A stretch of 64,000 bases of DNA from Aquirufa nivalisilvae. Its GTDB lineage: Bacteria > Bacteroidota > Bacteroidia > Cytophagales > Spirosomataceae. The notes under the pieces were generated by a model. That model was not told the DNA's origin, ran no database searches, and was given only the letters and a program-made list of their open reading frames with translations. The DNA lies in NCBI RefSeq assembly GCF_004307455.1, contig NZ_SEWX01000001.1:186001-250000 (forward strand), given 5' to 3'. Positions 27,144 to 36,351 of the stretch are shown here, in pieces. Within the stretch, counting starts at the first letter, position 1, and each line of letters begins with the position of its first letter. Both the position numbers and the translations under genes were made by a program.

Positions 27144-29030
27144 TTATATGCCTTGCTTGTCGAGCCATATTTGCTGACAAAGCATCGAAAATAATAAATA
27201 CGAATGATCTTCCTTCCCAGAAAATTGTTCGTTTAATAGTTGTTGTACTTGTTTTGGACGAAATATCCCCTGAGTTTCTAATCTCTGTAGATCAAAATAA
27301 TGATCTATGAAAGCACTTCTTTTGGAAAACCATGATCGAATGGGAAGAGCAAATCCTGCTTTTTCACGATATATCACCTCTTTAGGCAAATAGGGCTCCA
27401 TAGCTTTCTTTAAAATATATTTCTGCTGCCCGTTTTTCAGCATGAGTTCCCTCGGAATCGAATTCATCAATTGCACCATTTCAAAATCCAAAAATGGCAC
27501 ACGAACTTCCAGTCCTACCGCCATGCTCATTTTATCCGTATAAGATAAATTCAATGCCAGCAAATCAAATTGTTGATCGGCTAACAACATGGATGAGACG
27601 GCATCCAAATGGGCATGTTGATCCAAAAATTCCACTAAGTCCTGTCCAGGTTTTTCCACTTGCTGATCCACAAACAAGGACTTAATCTGTTCTCCTCCTC
27701 CCCACATAAAATAGCTGGCTACGCGTTCATGGGAGGGTTGCCCCGCTGCTTTAGCCAATTTTTTAAATCTTCTGTAAGTGGTGCTAAATTTCCCAGATAA
27801 ATTAGATGGCAATATACTGCCCAAATTGGCTAATGTCTTCTTAGTCAAAGTAGACATATCCAAAATCATTTTTTCAGCCATATAGCGACGGTAACCTGCC
27901 AAATATTCATCGGCACCTTGTCCGCTTAACATCACTTTCACTCCATCTTTTCTAGCACTTTGGCAAATCAAAAAAGTATTGATGGCTGCCGGATCAGAAA
28001 TGCCATCTTCCATGAAATCCAGTAAGGTGGGTAACAAACCTAAAAACTCTGATTCCGCTTGAATGATATGTAATTTCAAACCCAACTTCTTGGCCATTAA
28101 GCCTGCATAATGCAAATCCGAGCTTTGACCATCTAGAGCATTATCTTCCTCAGAAAATGAAATCGTATAAGCTGATTGGATATTCGCTTTTGCCTGAGCT
28201 GCTTCAAACGCAATGGAAGAGGAATCTAATCCACCGCTTAAGAAAAGTGAAATAGGGACATCGGCTATCAGCTGTCTTCTAACGGCTTTTTCTAAGGTTG
28301 CGTGCAATTGCTCCGTCAGGACTTCTTCTGAGGATTGACTGATAGGAGATTGTAAATGACTAAAAAGAGGTTTGGAATCAACTAGTTTGCCTTCAACATA
28401 TCGATGATATATTCCTGGCTGAACTTTCAGAAACTCCTCATACATGGTATAAGGTTCTGGAACGTACATAAAGGCCAGTTGTTCTACTAACGATTGCTTC
28501 CTAACGGTTCTTTTCAAATTTTTAAATGCTAGTAAACCTTTCACTTCAGAAGAAAAAAACACGGAGTCTCCTTGGGCAGAAAAATACAAAGGTTTAATCC
28601 CTATAGGATCACGCAAAACGTGTAATTCTCTAGCCTCTTGATCATATATCGCTAAAGCGAAAATTCCATTCAATTGGGATAAAAAGCGATAACCTTCTCT
28701 AGCAAATCCTTCCAAAATCACCTCCGTATCAGAACTTGATTTCCAAGCTATAGGTCCGAAGGTTGATTCCAAATTGGTTTTAAGTTCTAGAAAATTATAT
28801 ACTTCGCCATTATAAGTCATCAAATATCTCCCTGACGAATCCTGCATGGGCTGATGCCCTGCAGCACTTAAATCAATGATGGAAAGTCGAACTTGGCCTA
28901 AATGAGCATCTCCCTCTTTGGATTGAAATATACCGTCATCATCTGGCCCTCGGTGGTGAATAGCTTGAATGGCATCATTCACATCAAACTGGCAATTTTT
29001 TGGCGAACTAATCGCTATTATTCCACACAT
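27144..29030 (-). CDS. Glutamine-dependent asparagine synthase (AsnB family), probable sugar-acid amidase
   Basis: 628 residues. The N-terminal class II glutaminase starts MCGIIAIS with catalytic Cys2 and has DDDGIFQSKEGDAHLGQVRL. The synthetase domain has the PP-loop LFLSGGLDSSS near residue 260 and SGQGADEYLAGY. In surface-polysaccharide loci AsnB homologues (WbpS/WbmI type) amidate uronic acids. With a UDP-GlcNAc dehydrogenase at 61552 making a HexNAc-uronic acid, a uronamide product is plausible, but plain asparagine synthesis cannot be excluded. It abuts the glycosyltransferase gene with no gap and is 10 nt before the WbpG-like gene. Confidence 0.9.
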   Translation of the reverse strand: MCGIIAISSPKNCQFDVNDAIQAIHHRGPDDDGIFQSKEGDAHLGQVRLSIIDLSAAGHQPMQDSSGRYLMTYNGEVYNFLELKTNLESTFGPIAWKSSSDTEVILEGFAREGYRFLSQLNGIFALAIYDQEARELHVLRDPIGIKPLYFSAQGDSVFFSSEVKGLLAFKNLKRTVRKQSLVEQLAFMYVPEPYTMYEEFLKVQPGIYHRYVEGKLVDSKPLFSHLQSPISQSSEEVLTEQLHATLEKAVRRQLIADVPISLFLSGGLDSSSIAFEAAQAKANIQSAYTISFSEEDNALDGQSSDLHYAGLMAKKLGLKLHIIQAESEFLGLLPTLLDFMEDGISDPAAINTFLICQSARKDGVKVMLSGQGADEYLAGYRRYMAEKMILDMSTLTKKTLANLGSILPSNLSGKFSTTYRRFKKLAKAAGQPSHERVASYFMWGGGEQIKSLFVDQQVEKPGQDLVEFLDQHAHLDAVSSMLLADQQFDLLALNLSYTDKMSMAVGLEVRVPFLDFEMVQLMNSIPRELMLKNGQQKYILKKAMEPYLPKEVIYREKAGFALPIRSWFSKRSAFIDHYFDLQRLETQGIFRPKQVQQLLNEQFSGKEDHSYLLFSMLCQQIWLDKQGI

Positions 29031-30149
29031 CTATTCTTGAAAATTATAATATTTTTTAGCAACTAATCTCATAGAACACTCCTGATCAAATAAATCCAAT
29101 GCTTCTTTCGAAGGTAAATACGGTTTTTTTACAATTTCATTTGAATAATCAAGTGCTTTATCAAACCAATCTTGATCATTTAAATCAGCAACAAAAATTC
29201 TTTCTCGCATGCAAGGTGCAACACTTTCAATCCAAGGATTGTACGTAACTACGATACAACACCCACAAAAGATGGATTCATATACACTTCTAGGTGATGA
29301 ATCACTCATAGGGATTGAAATTGCCATTTTACAGTTTGACAAGACTTGGTAAATATCATTCTTTGAGGGTAATCTACCCAAATGGATATCCGTTGGTTTT
29401 AATTTTGCAAGAATGATGTCTTTATAATGCTGCTCCCAAAACGGATAAAACATAACAATGGGAGGTTTTGACGAACTTTTATCTCTCCCATCCAAAATTT
29501 CCTCAATTCTATATAATGGATAAAGGGCACGAATTGAAACAATTAGCTCTCTGGAAGAACTTTCTGAAACAATGGATTGAATACCTGAAACATCAATCCC
29601 ATATTGAATTACATCCGATTCTTTCCCGCAAAGATTCCTAATCCCATTTTTTAAATTTATTGAATCTACAATGATATGCTCTGCAGCTAAAAGTGCTTTC
29701 GTTGAAAAATAATGATATAATTTTGATTCAAAAGGTCGAATTAGAATTTCAGCACCTTGAGGCGACCCTATATATTTAATATTAGCTAACCAACCAATAA
29801 AAAGATAATACATGGTATGTGCATGAAAGATGGCATTGGGGTATTGTTTTGCTAATCTTTTAAGTTTAATGACTTGAAGTGGAAAAAATAAAAGCTTAAT
29901 TATATTCCTCCAAACATTGCCAAATGATGTTTGTCCATTTAATAATAGCTTATCTATAATTACTAAGCGAATAATATGGTCCTCTTCTTCAACTAATTTT
30001 CTATGTCCTTCAGATTCAATTAAATCAGTAGCAAATAAAACTGGTCTATCATGACAAATTTTCTTAATCATCCTATACCAATCAATAGCGTGAAAATCTC
30101 TTGCATTCCCCAAAAAAATAATCACATTTTTATTCATCTGCGACATCAT
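29031..30149 (-). CDS. Glycosyltransferase, GT4-like
   Basis: 372 residues. GT-B-like features: a divergent N-terminal half containing HAHTMYYLFIGWLANIKYIG, then SPQGAEILIRPFESKLYH. The C-terminal half has MAISIPMSDSSPRSVYESIF and GCCIVVTYNP, the usual acidic nucleotide-sugar site region (E of SVYESIF). Not recognisable as a named transferase. It sits between the LegB-like deoxysugar genes and asparagine synthase, so it may use the sugar they make. The first ATG is used here; an internal Met at residue 5 is possible. Confidence 0.75.
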   Translation of the reverse strand: MMSQMNKNVIIFLGNARDFHAIDWYRMIKKICHDRPVLFATDLIESEGHRKLVEEEDHIIRLVIIDKLLLNGQTSFGNVWRNIIKLLFFPLQVIKLKRLAKQYPNAIFHAHTMYYLFIGWLANIKYIGSPQGAEILIRPFESKLYHYFSTKALLAAEHIIVDSINLKNGIRNLCGKESDVIQYGIDVSGIQSIVSESSSRELIVSIRALYPLYRIEEILDGRDKSSSKPPIVMFYPFWEQHYKDIILAKLKPTDIHLGRLPSKNDIYQVLSNCKMAISIPMSDSSPRSVYESIFCGCCIVVTYNPWIESVAPCMRERIFVADLNDQDWFDKALDYSNEIVKKPYLPSKEALDLFDQECSMRLVAKKYYNFQE

Positions 30150-30157
30150 GTATTCCT

Positions 30158-31018
30158 TTAATTATTCTTGGTTGAATTAATAATTCTTATTAATCCTCCA
30201 TATAAATCTACTTTGGGTTTCCACCCTAATTCTTTATTGATTTTTGTAATATCGGCAACGGTATTTAATACCTCTCCTTTTCGCTCCACATTGGCATATC
30301 TTATTTTAGAAGTCGATTTAGAAATATTAGCTAACATTTCTACTAGTTCTCCCACAGAATAAGATAAACCTGTGCCCACATTGTAAATATTACAACCTTC
30401 TTTTTCTAAATCTATTGACAATAAAATGGCTTCTACCAAATCATCAATAAATACATAGTCGCGCTTCGGGCGAGAATCTTGGAGAAAAATCTCTTCATTT
30501 TGCAACTGGCTAATAATGGAAGGAATTAGAAAAGAACTTAATTGTCCTGGTCCATATACATTAAATGGCCTCAATATGATTGAATGCAATCCAAAATCCC
30601 TAGCATATGCTTGACAAAGATCCTCACATATTACTTTCGATTGCGTATAAGGGTTTAAAGGATTTTTTTGATGATTTTCGTCAATGGGTAAGTATTGTGG
30701 GTTGCCATACACATAAGTACTCAACAAAATAAACTTCGCCTTATCCCTTCTAGATTTCTCCAATAAATTTAATGTTGATAAAACATTATTCTGATAAAAA
30801 AAACCAGGATTATTGAAGGAATCTGGAATATAACTTTTCGCTGCTAAATGTATGATAACATCAACTTCTGGAAGATTTTCAACTTTTTCACTAGCACATA
30901 AATCAAATTCTTTACTTGAAGGGATTTCAATAACTTGGTAATTCTCTTTAGTCAATGCTTGACATAAATTATTCCCAATAAACCCAGAGCTACCGGACAC
31001 CAAAATCCGCTTCATCAT
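30158..31018 (-). CDS. NAD-dependent epimerase/dehydratase (4-keto-sugar reductase/epimerase type)
   Basis: 286 residues, extended SDR: VSGSSGFIGNNLCQAL, HLAAKSYIPDSF, catalytic YTQSK, and RPFNVYGPGQ. It overlaps the nucleotidyltransferase by 4 nt (start codons MM; the second Met is equally likely). With the nucleotidyltransferase and the LegB-like dehydratase it forms a three-gene module: activate a sugar phosphate, make a 4-keto-6-deoxy sugar, then reduce or epimerise. The product sugar is unassigned. Confidence 0.8.
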   Translation of the reverse strand: MMKRILVSGSSGFIGNNLCQALTKENYQVIEIPSSKEFDLCASEKVENLPEVDVIIHLAAKSYIPDSFNNPGFFYQNNVLSTLNLLEKSRRDKAKFILLSTYVYGNPQYLPIDENHQKNPLNPYTQSKVICEDLCQAYARDFGLHSIILRPFNVYGPGQLSSFLIPSIISQLQNEEIFLQDSRPKRDYVFIDDLVEAILLSIDLEKEGCNIYNVGTGLSYSVGELVEMLANISKSTSKIRYANVERKGEVLNTVADITKINKELGWKPKVDLYGGLIRIINSTKNN

Positions 31019-31716
31019 AAAAAAGTCATTTTTGTATGCTCCTCAACAGCTCTTTCATAATCAGCAGGTCTGCCAATATCTAGCCAATATCCATTAAACT
31101 CATGGATTCTTGGGTATTGCTTTTGTTCTATCAACGCATTCATCAAATGGTCAAAACCAAAAAAAGTATCATGTGGTATATACTCCAAATTTTTCTTATT
31201 CATCATATATATCCCCATACTAACTAAATAATCATTTTCTGGCTTCTCTTGAAATTGAATGAGTTCCGAATTTTCATTTCTAATTAATACCCCATATTCA
31301 ACTTTATCTTTCCTTAAATAAGATGCAATCGTAAAATTAGATTTACTGGAAATATGTGATTGATAAAATTCTTCAAAATTAAGATCGGTCAAGATATCGC
31401 CATTCATCACTAAAAATTCTTCCGGCAAATCTGAAATTAATGTCAACGGCCCCATCGTACTCAAGGGTTTCAATTCCAATGAGTAGTCTATTTTTATTCC
31501 CCATTTACTCCCATCTCCAAAATATGCCTGAATTATTTCAGCCATATGATTAACGGTCAACGTTACATGATTAAAACCTGCCTTTTTTAACTGCCTAATG
31601 ATGATTTCAAGAATAGGGACATCCCCAATAGGAACAAGTGGTTTTGGCAAAGAAATCGTGTATGGTTTCAATCTAGTACCTTTCCCTCCAGCAAGTATAA
31701 TAGCTCTTTTACTCAT
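31015..31716 (-). CDS. Sugar-1-phosphate nucleotidyltransferase
   Basis: 233 residues. The N-terminal signature LAGGKGTRLKPYT with KPLVPIGDVPILE, the second site VMNGDILTDLNF and the final GYWLDIGRPADYERA define an NDP-sugar pyrophosphorylase of the HddC/guanylyl- or thymidylyl-transferase kind. No CBS domains or LbH tail, so it is not PtmE-like in architecture. The nucleotide (GDP, dTDP or UDP) cannot be told by eye. Two nt separate it from the LegB-like gene. Confidence 0.85.
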   Translation of the reverse strand: MSKRAIILAGGKGTRLKPYTISLPKPLVPIGDVPILEIIIRQLKKAGFNHVTLTVNHMAEIIQAYFGDGSKWGIKIDYSLELKPLSTMGPLTLISDLPEEFLVMNGDILTDLNFEEFYQSHISSKSNFTIASYLRKDKVEYGVLIRNENSELIQFQEKPENDYLVSMGIYMMNKKNLEYIPHDTFFGFDHLMNALIEQKQYPRIHEFNGYWLDIGRPADYERAVEEHTKMTFL

Positions 31717-31718
31717 AT

Positions 31719-32714
31719 TTAAATATTATATAAATCGTGTTTGTACTTACTCAAATTTTCAGGTATTCTGAACCATTCAATTGTTTCTGCTATTCCCTCT
31801 TTAAAGTCATAGCTTAGAGTCCAATCTGTATTCTCCTTGATTTTCTGATTTGATCCGTATAATCTAAAAACCTCTGATTTCTCAGGTCGTAACCTTTGTT
31901 CGTCAACTTTAATTTTAGCGTTGGGGTTAATTTGTGCAATTAGTTCATTGGCCATTGCCTCAACAGAAATTTCAGATTGTGTCGCTATATTACAATCTTG
32001 CCCTATAAGCTTTTCCGACAAACTTATTTTTAAAAATCCAGAAACCGTATCCTTCACGTACAATAAATCTCTGGTCGGGGTTAAATCTCCTAATTGTATT
32101 TCTTCTACACCATTTAACAATTGAGTAATTATGGTTGGAATTACCGCTCTAGCAGATTGTCTTGGGCCATAGGTATTGAACGGCCTAACAATCGTAATAG
32201 GGAGATCAAAACTTCGATAAAATGACTCAGCAATACAATCAGCCCCAATTTTAGAAGCTGAGTAAGGAGACTGGGGTTGTCTCGGATGATTCTCATCGAT
32301 AGGAATGTATTTTGCTGTCCCATATACTTCAGAAGTTGAAGTGACCAATATCCGTTCTACCTGTAAATCCCTAGCTGCCTGAATTACATTGAGCGTCCCT
32401 TTGATATTAGTATCGATGTAAGAATCTGGAGAATGATAGCTAAATGGTATCGCAATCAAAGCTGCCAAATGGAAAACAACTTGGCAACCCTGCATGGCCA
32501 CTCTGACTCCATTAGGGTCACGTATATCTCCTGCAATTACTTCAATTTGAGCCAATTTTTCTTTAGGTAATGTGTCCAACCAACCCCAGCTATTAAATGA
32601 ATTATAATACACAAATGCTTTTACTTGGTATCCTTCATTTAATAATAATTCCACTAAATGGCTTCCTATAAAACCATCCGCGCCAGTGACTAATACCTTA
32701 CTTTTTATTTTCAT
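31719..32714 (-). CDS. NAD-dependent nucleotide-sugar 4,6-dehydratase, LegB-like
   Basis: 331 residues, extended SDR: TGADGFIGSHLVELLL, FHLAALIAIPFSYHSPDSY, the dehydratase active-site stretch TSTSEVYGTAKYIPIDENHP, catalytic YSASK and RPFNTYGPRQSARAVIPT. These blocks are characteristic of the LegB branch, which makes a 4-keto-6-deoxy-HexNAc in legionaminic acid synthesis. A LegC aminotransferase is not next to it, so the module here may make a neutral deoxysugar, or share the aminotransferases at 54731 and 57662. Confidence 0.85.
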   Translation of the reverse strand: MKIKSKVLVTGADGFIGSHLVELLLNEGYQVKAFVYYNSFNSWGWLDTLPKEKLAQIEVIAGDIRDPNGVRVAMQGCQVVFHLAALIAIPFSYHSPDSYIDTNIKGTLNVIQAARDLQVERILVTSTSEVYGTAKYIPIDENHPRQPQSPYSASKIGADCIAESFYRSFDLPITIVRPFNTYGPRQSARAVIPTIITQLLNGVEEIQLGDLTPTRDLLYVKDTVSGFLKISLSEKLIGQDCNIATQSEISVEAMANELIAQINPNAKIKVDEQRLRPEKSEVFRLYGSNQKIKENTDWTLSYDFKEGIAETIEWFRIPENLSKYKHDLYNI

Positions 32715-32752
32715 AAAATGTTGTGTCTAATTTTAATTCGATACTTGAAAAA

Positions 32753-33517
32753 TTACCTGCTTAATAATTTCAACAGGATAAAACGAGCTATACTGAAACT
32801 CGTAAAATACAGCAAAACTAGTTTTTCTTTCCAACTTAATAATCTTGCAAATAATGACATTTTAAACTTGATGATTTTGTATTCATTATTTGATCTAGAA
32901 ACACTGCTAAATGAGGTACTGGAAACTCGAAATCTCACTAATGGCTTTTCAATCATATGAAACTTAAACCCTCGCATCCACAAATTGATCCATAAAGTAT
33001 AGTCTTCTATCCCAGCGAAAACTCTGTTTTCATCAAATGATATATCATTCAAATTTCTCAAAATCACACTTGATAAAGTAACAGGATTATATCCAAAAAA
33101 TTGGGACAATGTTTTCACTGGTTGATAACAATGTATTTTATTCATGCCCATTTCATTAAATAAAAGTGTTCCAGAATACACTAAATCAGCTGAATTTGAT
33201 TCCAAAAATGGAAGCTGCAACTCCAATTTATTAGGCTCCCATAAGTCATCATCATCACAAAAAGCGAGGTATTTACCTTGGGCAGCTTGGATGCCTACAT
33301 TTCTGTTTACCGCTATAATCCCACTATTTTGGTTTTGAATTGATTTAATTCTTTTATCATTAAAAGAGTCTATCAATTTCAAAAAATCATAATTAGAAAA
33401 GTTGTCTACAACGATTAATTCAAAATCCACTACACTTTGAGCCAATATGGATAGAATCGTTTCTTTTAATAATAATTCCCGATTGAATGTAGTAACTATG
33501 ATACTAATTAAGGGCAT
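32753..33517 (-). CDS. Glycosyltransferase family 2
   Basis: 254 residues, GT-A fold. The N-terminus MPLISIIVTTFNRELLLKET and the Asp-rich block YLAFCDDDDLWEPNKLE (metal/nucleotide-sugar site) are diagnostic. The C-terminus is slightly hydrophobic and basic. Acts at the cytoplasmic face on undecaprenyl-linked intermediates; linkage and sugar unknown. It lies between Wzy and the LegB-like gene. Confidence 0.9.
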   Translation of the reverse strand: MPLISIIVTTFNRELLLKETILSILAQSVVDFELIVVDNFSNYDFLKLIDSFNDKRIKSIQNQNSGIIAVNRNVGIQAAQGKYLAFCDDDDLWEPNKLELQLPFLESNSADLVYSGTLLFNEMGMNKIHCYQPVKTLSQFFGYNPVTLSSVILRNLNDISFDENRVFAGIEDYTLWINLWMRGFKFHMIEKPLVRFRVSSTSFSSVSRSNNEYKIIKFKMSLFARLLSWKEKLVLLYFTSFSIARFILLKLLSR

Positions 33518-33601
33518 AAAATTAGGTTGAAATAGCTTAGAATTTCAATTAATTATTTTCAATTAAATGAATTAACGGATGATTAATTGGTATTCCAGCA
33601 T

Positions 33602-34870
33602 TTAAAATATCCTCTTGTATTTATTCATATAAAGTAATAAAGATGGAGCATACATCAAGGCAAACAATCCACTTTCCCATATAGTACTTCTTTGAAAAAT
33701 AAATGGGAATAATACGATCAACGATGAGAAAATGACCTTTTCTTCCTTCAATAAATTACCCTTCAGTACTGCCCCAATTGAAATCATTAGCGTCATTATT
33801 GTTGCTACTAAATACCCCAATAGGGCTAAAAAACCTCCCGTATTGATATAATACCCTACAATAAAATTAGCAGGAATATAATTTTCATTTTTTTCAAGTC
33901 CACTAGTCGTTTCTGCTTGTTCTATTCCAAAAGGATATTTCACTAACATCACTGGAATATTCTCAATAGTCTTTAAAAAACTTATCTGCCTTACTTCGCT
34001 TGAATTTCCCTTTTGCTCATATTCTGTTATGAATTGATCCTGTAAATTCCACCAGCCAACGATGCCCATGATAATAGTAATGAATACAGACCAGATTAAG
34101 AATTTCTTATTTTTTGCAAAACTGATAAAGATGATGACTAATGCCAATAAAAATAAACTGATCATGCCGCCTAAGGAAAATGTAAAATAAAATGCCCCCA
34201 ATAATATAATCAGACCAATGTATTTTTTATAAAAAATGGCATATGAGATTGCTGGCAATAAAAACATGGCCAATGTTCCAGGTTCATAAAAACAAGCATA
34301 ATACCGAAAATGGGGTAATCCATCTGGCATCATATAAAGCCATGAAAACTTATTGATTAGAAATGGGCCATAAGGAGTTTCTATGTATTGGAAATTCAAG
34401 TTACCTAAGTAAATAGAATAATATTCTAACAAACTCAACAGATTAATGATCACAAAAAAATAATAATACCATTTCCATAGCTGCTTAACATCAATCGCCT
34501 TCTTCTTAATAAAATAGGGAATAGAAAGACAAAACAACCAGGGTAAAGTATTCGCTAATTGAGTAATAATTTTAATGTTTTGAAAAGAATAGTAAATAAT
34601 ATTAGCCGCCATTCCCAAAAAAATCATGATGGATGGTATTAAATACAGCTTCCAAGTTGTTACAGAAAATGAAGTCCCTTGGATTACATAAAAAGAAATA
34701 AAAAGAAGACTAATTAATACCGATAAATTGACAAATGTGGAAATTGTCAACAATGACCAAATGTATTTCAAACCTGTTGTTTGAAATAATAGGGTAGAAA
34801 TAAATAAAAATAAGACGAAATAGGAATTCCGAATCTGAAAAGTCTGAGTATTTATTTTAAAGAGTTTCAT
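33602..34870 (-). CDS. wzy: O-antigen/capsule polymerase, Wzy-like
   Basis: 422 residues, strongly hydrophobic, with about 11 predicted membrane segments and a large periplasmic loop (about residues 280-345, SLKTIENIPVMLVKYPFG) holding charged residues, as in Wzy and O-antigen ligase/polymerase proteins. There is no other polymerase in the locus, and a Wzx flippase is at 59960. Wzy proteins have little sequence similarity, so the call rests on topology and context. Flanked by 66- and 84-nt gaps, larger than average here. Confidence 0.75.
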   Translation of the reverse strand: MKLFKINTQTFQIRNSYFVLFLFISTLLFQTTGLKYIWSLLTISTFVNLSVLISLLFISFYVIQGTSFSVTTWKLYLIPSIMIFLGMAANIIYYSFQNIKIITQLANTLPWLFCLSIPYFIKKKAIDVKQLWKWYYYFFVIINLLSLLEYYSIYLGNLNFQYIETPYGPFLINKFSWLYMMPDGLPHFRYYACFYEPGTLAMFLLPAISYAIFYKKYIGLIILLGAFYFTFSLGGMISLFLLALVIIFISFAKNKKFLIWSVFITIIMGIVGWWNLQDQFITEYEQKGNSSEVRQISFLKTIENIPVMLVKYPFGIEQAETTSGLEKNENYIPANFIVGYYINTGGFLALLGYLVATIMTLMISIGAVLKGNLLKEEKVIFSSLIVLFPFIFQRSTIWESGLFALMYAPSLLLYMNKYKRIF

Positions 34871-34936
34871 GCCTTTATTCAGAGCTGCTTTCCTGATTTA
34901 TTTGGGACTTTTCTTTTTTCAAACCTCTGTAATATT

Positions 34937-35893
34937 TCATCCTTTTTCGAAATAGGTAAACAATTCATTAATACCTTCTTCTAAAGTCATTTGAGGCAAA
35001 AAACCTAGTTTTTGAAGCTTTTGATTACTGATTATAAATTGAGGAGGCATTTCATTGACGTGTTTCGAATCAACCAATCCATGGATATTATAAATCGGCA
35101 AATTAATCCCAAAACGACTTTCATAAACCGCTTGGATTTTACAAGCTAAGCCTACTAAAGAAATAGTATTACCCGAAGAAATATGGTAAACGTTATCCTT
35201 TATTTTGCCCTCTAATCCAATCAACAAATCCAGTGCCTGACAAACGTCATCACCATGAATAAAATCTCTTTGTGGCGAACCATCTGACAATAATCTAATT
35301 TCTTTTTGAAAATATGCCGACTTACATAAATCATTAATGGCAAGCCACCAGCAATTGTTTTCTTCGAAAACGGGACTTCCATAACTGTTTGAAAGTCGAA
35401 CAGAAATGACATTGCAGCTTGAATTAGCATTAAAATGTTGACAAATGTTTTCTCCTAGGAAGTGCGTCAATCCATACATATTTCCGGTATTGATGGCATA
35501 AGTTTCATCTACTTCACCAGTCATTTTTCCACCATAAACTTGAGCTGTAGAAAAATAGATAAATTTCTTTAGTCCCTTGGGGATACAGGCATGCAATAAA
35601 CGCCAAGTAGGCAGCACATTCACTTCATTTACTACACTAGGGTCTGCTTCTGATTGGCGATGATCCAGTGATACTAAATGAATAATCACATCTGCTTCCT
35701 GATTAGCTACAAGTTGAATGGTTGCTTCTTCCTTGATATCTCCTTCTATCACATTAAACATGTGGGATGCCCAATCTACCTGCTTCTTCTCTAATTTTCG
35801 GACAAGTGAAATGACTTGATGCCCATGCTTGGCAAAATAAGTAGCTAGCCTTGCACCCACATACCCATTAGCTCCTGTAATTAGAATTTTCAT
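34937..35893 (-). CDS. SDR-family CDP-sugar reductase/epimerase with His in place of the catalytic Lys
   Basis: 318 residues, extended SDR: LITGANGYVGARLATYF, FSTAQVYGGKMTGEVDE, RLSNSYGSPV and RDFIHGDDVCQAL. The catalytic YxxxK motif reads YGLTHFLGE: Tyr140 is kept but residue 144 is His, not Lys. It follows rfbF, rfbG and the cupin epimerase, so it is the likely last step of CDP-6-deoxysugar synthesis (C4 reduction). The altered motif may mark a subfamily rather than loss of activity. Confidence 0.78.
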   Translation of the reverse strand: MKILITGANGYVGARLATYFAKHGHQVISLVRKLEKKQVDWASHMFNVIEGDIKEEATIQLVANQEADVIIHLVSLDHRQSEADPSVVNEVNVLPTWRLLHACIPKGLKKFIYFSTAQVYGGKMTGEVDETYAINTGNMYGLTHFLGENICQHFNANSSCNVISVRLSNSYGSPVFEENNCWWLAINDLCKSAYFQKEIRLLSDGSPQRDFIHGDDVCQALDLLIGLEGKIKDNVYHISSGNTISLVGLACKIQAVYESRFGINLPIYNIHGLVDSKHVNEMPPQFIISNQKLQKLGFLPQMTLEEGINELFTYFEKG

Positions 35894-35898
35894 GTGCG

Positions 35899-36351
35899 TT
35901 ATCTATCTTTTAATGACCAATCGTAGTTAATTAAATCATTATCGTGCGGATCCATTCGAACTATTTCCTCTGCATCATGCGGGATATCTGTAAAATTGAT
36001 GACAAATGCTTCTTCCACACCAATGCCTTTAAATCCATTCCATACAAAAGGAGGAACTGTGACCATGACATATTGGTTTTCTCCCATCACAAACTCCTGA
36101 ATTTCACGGTAAGTAGGAGAATCAGGTCGATCATCATATAAGACAAACTTGATATTCCCTTTTAAAACAACATAATTCAATGTCATTTTTTTATGCATAT
36201 GCCATCCTTTTACTACTCCAGGGTAAACCGTAGAACAATAAACTTCTCCAAAGGCCGAAAACTGCTCATCTGAAGATTTCATGATATGCATGATCTTTCC
36301 ACGATCATCTGGGATAATTCTTTTGGTTGTAATTTTAACTCCTTCTATCAT
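35899..36351 (-). CDS. RmlC-like cupin, nucleotide-4-keto-6-deoxysugar epimerase
   Basis: 150 residues, single cupin domain of the dTDP-4-dehydrorhamnose 3,5-epimerase family: DDRGKIMHIM, STVYPGVVKGWHMHKKMTLN (His in the WHMH site), YVVLKGNIKFVLYDDR and VTVPPFVWNGFKG. The protein is shorter than RmlC (about 180). It overlaps rfbG by 4 nt and no rmlABD genes are present, so the substrate is most likely CDP-4-keto-6-deoxyglucose rather than the dTDP form. Mono- or double epimerisation cannot be decided. Confidence 0.82.
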   Translation of the reverse strand: MIEGVKITTKRIIPDDRGKIMHIMKSSDEQFSAFGEVYCSTVYPGVVKGWHMHKKMTLNYVVLKGNIKFVLYDDRPDSPTYREIQEFVMGENQYVMVTVPPFVWNGFKGIGVEEAFVINFTDIPHDAEEIVRMDPHDNDLINYDWSLKDR

